The translations under genes and the position numbers were made by a program. Shown in pieces: positions 15,761 to 24,596 of a DNA stretch of 32,754 nt (position 1 is its first letter; every line of letters begins with the position of its first letter). Below the pieces are notes generated by a model. It worked only from the letters and a program-made list of their open reading frames with translations, was not told the origin of the DNA and ran no database searches. The stretch comes from Dorea sp. CAG:317 (GTDB taxonomy: Bacteria; Bacillota; Clostridia; Lachnospirales; Lachnospiraceae). Location of the stretch: positions 1-32,754 of the forward strand of contig FR892653.1 in the NCBI GenBank assembly GCA_000433535.1. Reading direction: 5' to 3'.

Positions 15761-16897
15761 TTATTTTTTAACCGGAATTTTGGTTTTCTCCATCATCATT
15801 TCAAATAATTCCAAATTTTCATCTGAATGTTCCAGTTCTCTGGAATAACGATAAACAATTTCCGTCAAATCTTCCAGATCAAGGACTCCTTCGTTTCGAA
15901 GCCATCTTGCCTTCCACAATTCACTGATCAACAAGACACTCACTGCTGCCATCTGAACTTTTCCATATACTCTCGCATCATAGACTGCTCCACAAAAATA
16001 GGTATATAGAAAATATACAAATAGCTGCTCACATTCAACCTGCCAGTCCGGGATCTTCTCATTCATCCACTGTTCATATCTCCGGCAATTTTCGCTGTAA
16101 GCTTTGCCTCCTTCTTTATATAGAAGGAGTTCGCTCTCCTGCAAGACCCGCCGCCAATCTTCTTTCAGCACTTCCAATCGGTACAGCTTTCGAAACAGGT
16201 GTTTCCCTTCTTTATAACGTCGCTCCTCCTGCTGCATATAGTGCGCAAGCCGACCGTGCACAAATTTCCCTGCGGCTTCTGATTCATATTTATCAAACAG
16301 CTCTTCACAAGTAAATAAATTGCCACTTCGCACGCGTCTCTCTATGTCGTGCGCTAATCCCAACACAAGCAGAATCCGTTCACCAAGAGGCTTATCTCTA
16401 TTCTGCGCAATCCCGATCATGACCTCTCTTGCGTCCGCCAGCATGGAATACAGAAGATAATCAAATTCCTCATAAGTCTCCTCGCCTTCTTTTTCATAAC
16501 TTAAGAAACAAACCGGTTCTTCCTTCTCAAGAAGAAGCTTCACCACTTCAGGACAAGACACAGACAGTGTGATCTCTCTGACATTTTCAAATTCTTCGAT
16601 ATGCCTTGGATATAACCGGCATGTTCTGCAAAGGCTTTTTTCTCCTAGATTCTTATACATCCGACACAGGTTATCTTCATCCAGAAAAGCGCAGCGCTTC
16701 TCTGTTGACTGCCGAAATGTACCCTCTTTCCAGTTAATTCCTCGTCTTAAATCTTTTTTAAACATTCCGCTCACATGACGGTATCTGTTAAGCGCCTTTC
16801 GATCCACAACAATCTGCCAGCCCGCGCAGCACGTATCCTCGCACTGATCCGCTGTACAGCTAAATTCTTTATAATAATCGGGTATACTGTATAACAC
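15761..16897 (-). CDS. fliB: FliB-like lysine-N-methylase
   Basis: A 378-residue protein matching the family annotated as flagellin lysine-N-methylase. The N-terminal cysteine array (Cys14, 19, 23, 24 in SCTADQCEDTCCAGW) and a second group (Cys69, 78, 90, 93, ending CRTCRLYPRH) are typical of its metal-binding domain. In Salmonella FliB methylates flagellin lysines. No flagellar gene is present here, so the target may be another protein. The start is a GTG with GAGGGAAGG just before it. It leads a likely three-gene unit with the nitroreductase and DUF4317. Confidence 0.82.
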   Translation of the reverse strand: MLYSIPDYYKEFSCTADQCEDTCCAGWQIVVDRKALNRYRHVSGMFKKDLRRGINWKEGTFRQSTEKRCAFLDEDNLCRMYKNLGEKSLCRTCRLYPRHIEEFENVREITLSVSCPEVVKLLLEKEEPVCFLSYEKEGEETYEEFDYLLYSMLADAREVMIGIAQNRDKPLGERILLVLGLAHDIERRVRSGNLFTCEELFDKYESEAAGKFVHGRLAHYMQQEERRYKEGKHLFRKLYRLEVLKEDWRRVLQESELLLYKEGGKAYSENCRRYEQWMNEKIPDWQVECEQLFVYFLYTYFCGAVYDARVYGKVQMAAVSVLLISELWKARWLRNEGVLDLEDLTEIVYRYSRELEHSDENLELFEMMMEKTKIPVKK

Positions 16898-16935
16898 TTA
16901 CCTTCCCTCTTCCTGTTTTCAAATTGATAAAAAAC

Positions 16936-16965
16936 ATTATACTATAAAATCCCTGATTTTTCTAA
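16936..16965 (-). promoter_or_regulatory. Probable promoter of fliB unit
   Basis: A perfect minus-strand TATAAT (16936-16941) lies about 40 bases before the GTG start. The best -35 candidate, TTAGAA (16960-16965), is 18 bp away and matches poorly. The -10 box carries the call. Confidence 0.45.
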
Positions 16966-17058
16966 GATTAATAGTTGCGATTTTAAAAAATGTATAGTAA
17001 GGTATGTTAGGATTCTTATAAATTAAATTGTGTATGTTAAACTATCGGGAGGGAAATT

Positions 17059-17931
17059 ATGACATCAGATCATTCTTCGATACTACAAAAAATGGTATCC
17101 GTCTTTTTTGTGATTTTAGGAAATGTATTATACGCGCTGACTGTAAAGCTTTTTCTTCTTCCTGCCGATCTTGTGACCGGCGGAACGACAGGTATCGGCC
17201 TTGCTGTCAACCATTATACCGGATTGTCTATTTCCGGGTTTGTATTAGTATTTAATATCATCATGCTGCTCGCAGGATTTATCATTCTCGGAAAACAATT
17301 TGCACTTACAACGATTATCAGTACGTTTGTGTATCCTGTCACGCTGGAAATATTTCAGCGTCTTCTTGGGGATGTTGTTCTAACTGAAAACCTGTGGCTC
17401 TGCACCTTATTCTCCGGTCTTGGAATCGGACTTTCTCTCGGAATCGTCATCCGCTCCGGAGCGTCTACCGGGGGAATGGATATTCCGCCGCTCGTTTTAA
17501 ATCGATTTTTCCGAATTCCGGTGTCTGTAAGCTTGTACGCATTTGACATAATCATTCTTCTTGCCCAGGCTTCCTACACACCAATCGAAAAAGTTTTATA
17601 CGGTATCTCACTGCTTATGATCTACACGATCGTATTGGACAAAATCCTATTATTCGGAACAACGAGAATCGAAGTGAAGGTTGTAAGCCAGAAACACGGC
17701 GAGATCCGGGAAGCCATCATTCACGAACTGGACCGCGGTGTAACCGCTCTTTCTGCCACAAGCGGATATATGAATGAACCGACTGAGATGATCTTTAGTG
17801 TAATCTCCAACAGGGAATTGCCGAAAATCGAAAAAATCATTCACAAAATCGATCCGAACAGCTTTATGGTTGTAAGTCAGGTCAGTGAAGTCCGCGGACA
17901 CGGATTCTCAATGAAGAAAGAATATAAATAG
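17059..17931 (+). CDS. YitT family membrane protein (DUF161/DUF2179)
   Basis: A 290-residue integral membrane protein. About five to six hydrophobic helices occupy residues 8-200, with the family stretch LLPADLVTGGTTGIG and the loop IRSGASTGGMDIPPL. A cytoplasmic DUF2179 domain follows (about 210-285, KVVSQKHGEIREAI). Function is unsettled; the family is proposed to be transporters. GGGAGGG lies before the ATG. Its stop is nine bases before the ABC exporter start, so the two are probably cotranscribed. Confidence 0.88.
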   Translation: MTSDHSSILQKMVSVFFVILGNVLYALTVKLFLLPADLVTGGTTGIGLAVNHYTGLSISGFVLVFNIIMLLAGFIILGKQFALTTIISTFVYPVTLEIFQRLLGDVVLTENLWLCTLFSGLGIGLSLGIVIRSGASTGGMDIPPLVLNRFFRIPVSVSLYAFDIIILLAQASYTPIEKVLYGISLLMIYTIVLDKILLFGTTRIEVKVVSQKHGEIREAIIHELDRGVTALSATSGYMNEPTEMIFSVISNRELPKIEKIIHKIDPNSFMVVSQVSEVRGHGFSMKKEYK

Positions 17932-17940
17932 GTGGTATAC

Positions 17941-19671
17941 ATGAAGACATTAAAAAGATTTATTCATTACTATGCCCCTTATCGGGCAATTTTCTTCTTA
18001 GACCTTCTGTGCGCCACTGTGATCAGTGCCATTGACCTTGCTTATCCGCAGATCCTGCGCACGCTGACAAACACTTTATTCACCAAGAACGGCGCCACCA
18101 TTCTACATGCTCTTGGTCCCATTGCAATCGGTCTTTTCCTGATGTATGTGCTCCAGAGCCTGTGTAAATATTATGTGAGCTGTCAGGGGCACATGATGGG
18201 CGCCCGCATGGAGCGGGATATGCGCCAACAATTATTCAATCAATACGAACGGTTATCTTTTTCCTATTATGACCAGCATAATTCCGGTCAAATGATGAGC
18301 CGTCTTGTATCAGATCTCTTCGACATCTCTGAATTTGCTCATCACGGACCTGAAAATCTGTTCATTTCCATTGTAAAGATTGTCGGCTCTTTTGTATTTT
18401 TATTTCTCATTAACTGGAGACTTGCAATTCCACTCGCAATTCTTGTCGTCTGCATGTTCCTTTTCTCCTTAAAACAGAACCGGCGCATGCAGCAGACGTT
18501 TTTGGAAAACCGCAGGAAAATCGGTGACGTAAATGCCAGTCTTCAAGATACGTTAGCCGGTATCCGAGTGGTACAGTCTTTTGCAAATGAAGATATCGAA
18601 CGCCAGAAATTCTATAAGAGCAATCACGATTTTCTTCAGTCCAAAGATGATAATTATCGCTGTATGGGAAGTTTTATGTCATGGAACCTGTTCTTCCAGG
18701 GAATGATGTATCTGACTACTCTTGTCTTCGGAGGTTTTCTCATTTCCAAAGGCTTAATGAACGTAGGTGATCTTGCCATGTATGCTCTCTATATCGGCAT
18801 TTTCATCAGTCCGATTCAGATTCTCGTAGAGTTAACGGAAATGATGCAAAAAGGATTGTCCGGATTCCGCCGCTTTCTTCATGTCATGGACACGAAACCG
18901 GAAATCGAAGATTCACCTGATGCCACGCCGCTTACTAATGTTCAGGGGCATGTCTCTTATGAAAATGTATCTTTCCATTACAGTGATGATGACACACCGG
19001 TTTTGTCTGATGTATCCTTCCGGATTGAAGCCGGGAAATCAATCGCACTGGTGGGACCTTCCGGCAGCGGGAAAACTACTATCTGTTCGCTCCTTCCTCG
19101 TTTTTACGATGTGACCGAAGGACGGATCACCATTGACGGCAAAGATGTTCGCTCGCTGACTCTTAATAGTCTAAGAAATCAAATCGGTCTGGTACAGCAG
19201 GATGTCTATCTGTTCTGCGGAACGATTCGAGAAAATATTGCCTACGGAAAACCGCAAGCAACTATGGAAGAAATTATTGAAGCTGCTAAAAAGGCAAACA
19301 TCCATGATTTTATCGAAGAACTCCCGGATGGATATGATACCTTTGTCGGTGAACGCGGAACAAGATTATCCGGCGGACAAAAGCAGCGGATCTCTATCGC
19401 AAGAGTCTTCTTAAAAAATCCGCCGATCCTGATTCTTGACGAAGCGACAAGCGCGCTTGACAACGAAAGTGAACGCTGGATTCAACAGAGTCTGGAAGAA
19501 CTTGCCAAGAATCGAACAACCATTACTATCGCTCACCGTCTTTCCACAATCCGAAATGCAGACGAGATTCTTGTGGTCGCAGATAACCGAATCTGCGAAC
19601 GAGGAACGCACGATGAATTGATAGCGGAAAACGGAATTTATGCACATTATTACGAAATGCAGTTCGAGTAG
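17941..19671 (+). CDS. ABC exporter half-transporter (membrane and ATPase domains fused)
   Basis: A 576-residue type IV ABC exporter subunit. The N-terminal half has six membrane helices (about residues 15-310). The C-terminal half is the ATPase: Walker A GPSGSGKTT near 372-380, a Q-loop in LVQQDVYLF, signature LSGGQ near 477, Walker B ILILDEATSALD near 495-506 and the switch His in IAHRLSTI. Being a half-transporter it must dimerise, probably with itself because no second subunit is adjacent. Substrate unknown. I chose the ATG at 17941, preceded by AGGTGG, over a GTG three codons upstream. Confidence 0.92.
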   Translation: MKTLKRFIHYYAPYRAIFFLDLLCATVISAIDLAYPQILRTLTNTLFTKNGATILHALGPIAIGLFLMYVLQSLCKYYVSCQGHMMGARMERDMRQQLFNQYERLSFSYYDQHNSGQMMSRLVSDLFDISEFAHHGPENLFISIVKIVGSFVFLFLINWRLAIPLAILVVCMFLFSLKQNRRMQQTFLENRRKIGDVNASLQDTLAGIRVVQSFANEDIERQKFYKSNHDFLQSKDDNYRCMGSFMSWNLFFQGMMYLTTLVFGGFLISKGLMNVGDLAMYALYIGIFISPIQILVELTEMMQKGLSGFRRFLHVMDTKPEIEDSPDATPLTNVQGHVSYENVSFHYSDDDTPVLSDVSFRIEAGKSIALVGPSGSGKTTICSLLPRFYDVTEGRITIDGKDVRSLTLNSLRNQIGLVQQDVYLFCGTIRENIAYGKPQATMEEIIEAAKKANIHDFIEELPDGYDTFVGERGTRLSGGQKQRISIARVFLKNPPILILDEATSALDNESERWIQQSLEELAKNRTTITIAHRLSTIRNADEILVVADNRICERGTHDELIAENGIYAHYYEMQFE

Positions 19672-19751
19672 GGAGAAACGGCTGAAAGACTTATACTCAT
19701 TATTCTAATGATCACAATAGAACTTCAGCCTGCAGATTGAGAGGAACCTTT

Positions 19752-20627
19752 ATGAAAAAGATTATGAATCCGCGTTTGATGCTGATTGCTTCAATGACCA
19801 TATTCGGAACATTGGGTATCTTTGTTAGAAACATTCCCGTTTCTTCCGGCGAATTAGCTTTATATCGTGCTGTTTTGGCAGCACTATTGATCGCAGTATT
19901 TCTGCTTTTAACGAAACAGCGTATTCCGTTTGCAAATATAAAAAAGGAAGTCCCCCTGCTTCTTGCATCAGGCGTAGCGATGGGCATTAACTGGATTCTT
20001 CTTTTTGAAGCATACAAATACACAACGGTTTCTGTTGCTACACTGAGTTATTATTTTGCCCCTGTCATCGTTACAGTTGTCTGTCCTGTTCTTTTTAAGG
20101 AGAAACTTACAGGAAAACAGATTATTTGCTTTATCATGTCAACGCTCGGACTTGTGCTGATTACCGGTATCGGTGATATTGGCAGCGGAAACGATTTTGT
20201 AGGCATATTATTCGGTCTGGGTGCAGCTGTCTTTTATGCAACAGTCATTCTTCTGAATAAATTCATCAAGAATGTAGAAGGCATCCATAGAACGTTCTTG
20301 CAATTCCTATCCGCCATTGTAATTCTAGTTCCTTACGTTATTATGACAAGCGGAGTGACATTAGGGAATCTTAATGGAATAGGTTGGGTAAATCTACTGA
20401 TAGTCGGTCTCATTCACACCGGTGTGACATACTGTATGTATTTTTCTTCTTTGAAGGGATTGCCTGGACAAAAAGCAGCAATCCTCAGCTATATCGACCC
20501 TCTGGTTGCAGTTATGATTTCCGTCACGATTTTAGGTGAATCCATGACATTGTGGCAAATGATAGGCGGTATTTTAATTCTGGGATTTACTCTCTGGAAT
20601 GAACTCCCACCTAAAGCCAGAGATTAG
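19752..20627 (+). CDS. EamA-family (drug/metabolite) transporter
   Basis: A 291-residue membrane protein with ten predicted helices arranged as two EamA repeats. The first begins RLMLIASMTIFGTLGIF, the second near the stretch GILFGLGAAVFYATVILL. Members export amino acids, nucleosides or other metabolites; the substrate cannot be read from sequence. The start is the ATG at 19752 with GAGAGGA before it; a TTG five codons upstream lacks support. It lies 80 bases after the ABC exporter and may be read through from it. Confidence 0.9.
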   Translation: MKKIMNPRLMLIASMTIFGTLGIFVRNIPVSSGELALYRAVLAALLIAVFLLLTKQRIPFANIKKEVPLLLASGVAMGINWILLFEAYKYTTVSVATLSYYFAPVIVTVVCPVLFKEKLTGKQIICFIMSTLGLVLITGIGDIGSGNDFVGILFGLGAAVFYATVILLNKFIKNVEGIHRTFLQFLSAIVILVPYVIMTSGVTLGNLNGIGWVNLLIVGLIHTGVTYCMYFSSLKGLPGQKAAILSYIDPLVAVMISVTILGESMTLWQMIGGILILGFTLWNELPPKARD

Positions 20628-20710
20628 GGCGGTACAGATGGCTAGTGTGGCAGTCAATGGTTCTGATTAGAACTAGATTCTGCTAGCTGATACATATCAT
20701 CCTTGACGAC

Positions 20711-20746
20711 AAAAAGCCCGTACTGACATCCCATCAGTACGGGCTT
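20711..20746 (-). terminator. Intrinsic terminator of guaA
   Basis: A 13-bp perfect stem (AAGCCCGTACTGA at 20714-20726, TCAGTACGGGCTT at 20734-20746) with a seven-base loop is followed on the minus strand by a run of five T. It lies 26 bases after guaA and probably also slows transcripts arriving from the convergent EamA gene. Confidence 0.88.
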
Positions 20747-20772
20747 ACTTGTTAATATCGGCTTTAACTATC

Positions 20773-22065
20773 TTATTCCCACTCGATCGTCGCACAAGGC
20801 TTCGGGCTCATATCATAGCATACACGATTTACATTTTTTACTTCTTTCAAGATTCTGTCAGTAATCTTCATCAGAATCGGCCACTCGATCTGCTCTACGC
20901 TTGCACTCATAGCATCAATGGTATTTACTGCACGAATGATCACCGGATACTCAAAGCATCTTGCATTATCCTTCACACCTACTGATTTAAAATCCGGTAC
21001 TACTGTGAAATACTGCCATACTTTCTTATCCAAGCCAGAGTTTGCAAACTCTTCACGAAGAATCGCATCAGATTCGCGCACTGCTTCCAGACGTTCTTTT
21101 GTGATCGCACCAAGACATCTCACGCCAAGACCCGGTCCCGGGAATGGCTGACGATATACCATGCCATGCGGAAGTCCAAGTTCGATACCACAAGCTCGAA
21201 CCTCGTCTTTAAACAGATAGTAAAGTGGCTCTACCAGATCAAACTGGAGATCCTCCGGAAGTCCACCTACATTGTGATGAGATTTTACAACCTTAGCTGT
21301 CTTTGTTCCGCTTTCTACAATGTCCGGGTAAATCGTTCCCTGAGCAAGGAAATCAATTCCTTCCAGCTTTCTTGCTTCTTCTTCGAATACACGGATAAAT
21401 TCCGCTCCGATAATTTTTCTCTTCTCTTCCGGATCTGCCACGCCTGCAAGTTTTCCGAGAAATCTCTCAGAAGCATCCACATAGATTAAATTTGCATCCA
21501 TCTGATTTTTGAACACTTCTACAACACTCTCAGACTCTCCCTTACGCATCAGTCCGTGATTTACATGCACACAGACTAACTGTTTACCGATTGCTTTAAT
21601 AAGAAGAGCTGCTACCACGGAACTGTCAACACCGCCGGACAACGCCAGCAATACTTTCTTATCTCCCACCTGCTTACGGATCAGTTCTACCTGATCCTCC
21701 ACAAAGTTCTTCATGTTCCAGTTTGCTTCCGCTTTACATGTATCAAAAAGGAATGCCTTCAACACATCTTCTCCCGGAATCTGATCATACACTTCTTCAC
21801 ATTTTGCTGTCGGATGATCAATTGCCATCACCGGATAACCAAGCTTATAAATCTCTTCACACACATCTACCGGTGTTCCGTCTACCACACGGTTAACACC
21901 GCCATTTAAAATAATACCTTTTACATTATCAAACTTTTTAATCTGTTCCGGTGTAATATCATGCGGATGAATCTCACTATATACACCCATATCACGAATC
22001 TGTCTGGCAATCACTGTGTTTTCAGTGCTTCCAAGATCCAGAATAACAATCATGTCCTGTTTCAT
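20773..22065 (-). CDS. guaA: GMP synthase lacking a functional glutaminase domain
   Basis: Converts XMP to GMP in the cytoplasm. The synthetase part is complete: PP-loop SGGVDSS at residues 143-149, KSHHNVGGLP, PFPGPGLGVR and the C-terminal dimerisation domain ending TIEWE. The N-terminal class I glutamine amidotransferase domain is reduced to about 110 residues. The start (IVILDLG) and KGIILNGG remain, but the nucleophile motif GICYG is replaced by AIDHP (Asp83 where Cys should be). The following ~85 residues, including the catalytic FHPE, are absent. Total length is 430 rather than about 515. The enzyme should therefore use free ammonia unless a separate glutaminase joins it. It follows the CofE-like gene by 23 bases. 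Confidence 0.9.
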   Translation of the reverse strand: MKQDMIVILDLGSTENTVIARQIRDMGVYSEIHPHDITPEQIKKFDNVKGIILNGGVNRVVDGTPVDVCEEIYKLGYPVMAIDHPTAKCEEVYDQIPGEDVLKAFLFDTCKAEANWNMKNFVEDQVELIRKQVGDKKVLLALSGGVDSSVVAALLIKAIGKQLVCVHVNHGLMRKGESESVVEVFKNQMDANLIYVDASERFLGKLAGVADPEEKRKIIGAEFIRVFEEEARKLEGIDFLAQGTIYPDIVESGTKTAKVVKSHHNVGGLPEDLQFDLVEPLYYLFKDEVRACGIELGLPHGMVYRQPFPGPGLGVRCLGAITKERLEAVRESDAILREEFANSGLDKKVWQYFTVVPDFKSVGVKDNARCFEYPVIIRAVNTIDAMSASVEQIEWPILMKITDRILKEVKNVNRVCYDMSPKPCATIEWE

Positions 22066-22088
22066 ATGTTTCTTGCTCTCCTTCCATT

Positions 22089-23282
22089 TTAATTATCTGT
22101 CATATTATCAAAATATCCCTGAATCAAGATAACCGGTGTTCCTTTGTCCCCTGAACCACTGGTCAGGTCGCACAGAGAACCGATCAAATCTGTAAGACGT
22201 CTCGGTGTTGTTCCCTGAGAAACCATGTTGCCCACCAGGTTATCATCTTTCTCTTTGATCTTCTTAGAGATTGCTTCTTTTAACGCTTCACCTGACAGAT
22301 CTTTAAAGTCATTATCTGCAAGATATTTTAATTTCAATTCATTCGGAGTTCCCTCAAGTCCTTCCGTATTTGCAACAGATACACATGGATCTGCAAGCTC
22401 CCAGATTTTTCCAACAGGGTCTTTGAATGCACCATCACCATATACCATGACTTCTACATGCTTGCCTGTCTTATCAAGAATCTGCTTCTGAACTTCCAGT
22501 ACAAGATCCGTACATTCACGTGGAAATAGTTTCACGCTTTCTTCTGTAGATTTGTTAGATCCAAGAAGTCCAAAGCGCTCATTACATCCGCTTCCGTCCA
22601 CCGGACTTGTAAGAATGTCATCCATTCCATATACGCGCTCTGCACCATTCGCTTTCAGAATACGCTTCGTTCTTTCTCTTGAATGGATATCACATGCAAG
22701 TACATTCTTTGTATATTTTAAAATCTCCTGTGGCTGATTTGCAAAAATCACTTCCACATCAGCGCCTGCTTCACGGATTACTTCGCTATAATATTCTACA
22801 TAATCCACTCCGGTAAATGGATGGATATTTTTACCAAATAATTCACGGTATCTCTTTTCGTCCAACACATCACTATATGGATTAATACCAGCTTCATCAA
22901 GCTGATCTAAAGATACTAATGCATTTCCCACTTCATCACTCGGATAGCTGAGCATAAGAATTACTTTCTTTGCGCCCTTTGCTATTCCTTTCAGACAAAT
23001 AGAAAAACGGTTTCTGGAAAGAATCGGGAAAATAACGCCGATCGTCTCTCCGCCTAATTTTTCTTTTACATCTTTGGCAATGGCGTCAACAGATGCATAA
23101 TTTCCCTGTGCTCTTGCAACAATAGATTCTGTCGCTGCGATTACGTCACGATCACGAAGTTCAAAGCCTTCGCTCTTTGCCGCCTCCAGCACGCTCTCTA
23201 CAATAATATCTGCCAGATTATCTCCTTCACGGATAATCGGACAACGAATTCCTCTTGATATGGTACCTACTCTTCTTTCCAT
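22089..23282 (-). CDS. CofE-like (F420-0:L-glutamate ligase family) protein
   Basis: A 397-residue protein with an N-terminal domain resembling coenzyme F420-0:gamma-glutamyl ligase: RGIRCPIIREGDNLADII, RDRDVIAATESIVARAQG and a metal/GTP-binding stretch around EVMVYGDGAFKDPVG. True CofE is about 250 residues, so this carries a long extension. No F420 biosynthesis gene is visible and Lachnospiraceae are not known to make F420, so the substrate is probably different. It lies upstream of guaA with a 23-base gap and has its own promoter, suggesting a role tied to GMP or amino-nitrogen metabolism. Confidence 0.75.
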   Translation of the reverse strand: MERRVGTISRGIRCPIIREGDNLADIIVESVLEAAKSEGFELRDRDVIAATESIVARAQGNYASVDAIAKDVKEKLGGETIGVIFPILSRNRFSICLKGIAKGAKKVILMLSYPSDEVGNALVSLDQLDEAGINPYSDVLDEKRYRELFGKNIHPFTGVDYVEYYSEVIREAGADVEVIFANQPQEILKYTKNVLACDIHSRERTKRILKANGAERVYGMDDILTSPVDGSGCNERFGLLGSNKSTEESVKLFPRECTDLVLEVQKQILDKTGKHVEVMVYGDGAFKDPVGKIWELADPCVSVANTEGLEGTPNELKLKYLADNDFKDLSGEALKEAISKKIKEKDDNLVGNMVSQGTTPRRLTDLIGSLCDLTSGSGDKGTPVILIQGYFDNMTDN

Positions 23283-23327
23283 ATTTTCTATCCCCTTGTA
23301 TTAAAATGAAATATATTACCAAATATC

Positions 23328-23356
23328 ACTTTATCACAACCGACGCATTTTGACAA
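23328..23356 (-). promoter_or_regulatory. Promoter of the cofE-like/guaA operon
   Basis: Minus-strand TTGTCA (23351-23356) and TAAAGT (23328-23333) are 17 bp apart, directly after the cysK stop codon. The leader of about 40 bases is too short for a purine riboswitch. Confidence 0.6.
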
Positions 23357-23358
23357 TT

Positions 23359-24291
23359 CTAATCTCCAAATAATGGTGTAGAATAATAGCGATCTGCACT
23401 GTCCGGAAGCAAAACAACGATGGTTTTCCCTTCATTTTCTTCTTTTTGCGCATAGGTGATGGCTGCATGCAGCGCAGCGCCTGCAGATATTCCCACTAAA
23501 ATCCCTTCTTTTTTAGCAAAAAGTTTTGCCACGCGAAAAGCATCTTCACTCTCTGCGCAGAAAATCTCATCATAAACCTCAGTATTCAACACAGCCGGTA
23601 CAAAGTTAGCTCCGATTCCCTGTAATTTATGCGGTCCTGCCTCTCCACCGGATAGAAGAGGAGAATCTGACGGCTCCAATGCTATCACTCGAATCTCCGG
23701 TTTTTTTGACTTCAAATATTCTCCGGTTCCTGTAAGGGTTCCTCCGGTTCCTACACCCGCAATAAAGAAATCCACTTCACCTTCTGTATCTTCCCAAATC
23801 TCCGGTCCCGTTGTCAGGAAATGTGCCTTCGCATTTGCCTTATTATCAAATTGTCCCGGAATAAAGCTATCAGGAATCTCTTTTGCAAGTTCTTCTGCCT
23901 TCTCGATAGCGCCGCTCATTCCCTTCGCGCCTTCGGTCAGCACAATCTCCGCTCCATAAGCCTTCAAAATATTTCTTCTCTCTACACTCATCGTGTCCGG
24001 CATTGTTAAAATCATTCGATAGCCTTTTACTGCTGCAATTGATGCAAGACCGATTCCTGTATTTCCTGAAGTAGGTTCGATAATAACTGCACCTTCTTTT
24101 AAAATCCCTTTTTGTTCCGCATCTTCAATCATAGCTTTTGCCGCGCGGTCTTTCACACTTCCCGTCGGATTCAAATACTCCAATTTTACAAGCACTCTTG
24201 CTTTTAATCCCAGCTCTTTTTCAATATTTACTATTTCCATAAGCGGTGTATGACCGATAAGTTCCAATGCACCTTTATAAATCTTTGCCAT
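23359..24291 (-). CDS. cysK: Cysteine synthase (O-acetylserine sulfhydrylase)
   Basis: PLP enzyme that makes cysteine from O-acetylserine and sulfide. The 310-residue protein has the PLP lysine (Lys47) in NPTGSVKDRAAKAM, the substrate loop TSGNTG at 74-79 and the phosphate-binding GVGTGGTLTG. The start is the ATG at 24291, preceded by AGGAGGAG; an upstream frame adds seven residues including that ribosome site. It is divergent from carB. No serine acetyltransferase is adjacent. Confidence 0.94.
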   Translation of the reverse strand: MAKIYKGALELIGHTPLMEIVNIEKELGLKARVLVKLEYLNPTGSVKDRAAKAMIEDAEQKGILKEGAVIIEPTSGNTGIGLASIAAVKGYRMILTMPDTMSVERRNILKAYGAEIVLTEGAKGMSGAIEKAEELAKEIPDSFIPGQFDNKANAKAHFLTTGPEIWEDTEGEVDFFIAGVGTGGTLTGTGEYLKSKKPEIRVIALEPSDSPLLSGGEAGPHKLQGIGANFVPAVLNTEVYDEIFCAESEDAFRVAKLFAKKEGILVGISAGAALHAAITYAQKEENEGKTIVVLLPDSADRYYSTPLFGD

Positions 24292-24596
24292 ATTTTCTCT
24301 CCTCCTGTTCATTCTTATCTTCTGCTCATTATTTTCATTCTATTCTACAGTATAGCATTTCTCCTCTCTATTTTCCTATAATTAATTTCCCAAAAGGTTC
24401 GTAATATTCGTGTAATATTTTCGTTTTTTTCAGAATATATCTGATTTTTTCATTTGCAACAATCTTATTATTATATATTTTCTTTCTATTTCTATTATAG
24501 TTCTGCATAATTTTTTCATTTTTCATTTTCCTTTTTGATAAAATTCCTATATAATAGAGGGTAAAGAGTTTTTCAATTAAGATTAGGAGGATACAT
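24292..24596. other. AT-rich regulatory region between divergent cysK and carB
   Basis: No gene is visible in this strongly AT-rich stretch. Toward carB there is a TATAAT about 45 bases before the start but no well-spaced -35. Toward cysK there are only weak boxes (TATACT near 24349-24354; TTGGGA and TAGAGA 17 bp apart near 24365-24393). Two direct GTAATATT copies lie at 24401-24408 and 24412-24419, 11 bp apart, and a dyad TCAGA/TCTGA lies at 24430-24444. I see no T-box, SAM riboswitch or pyrimidine attenuator. Confidence 0.55.

Noticed and set aside
19672..19751. Terminator between the ABC exporter and EamA genes
   Set aside because: The only inverted repeat (GGCTGAA/TTCAGCC) has a 7-bp stem and a loop of over 30 bases with no T-run.
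23283..23358. Purine riboswitch upstream of the cofE-like/guaA operon
   Set aside because: The leader from the predicted promoter is only about 40 bases and lacks the conserved aptamer core.
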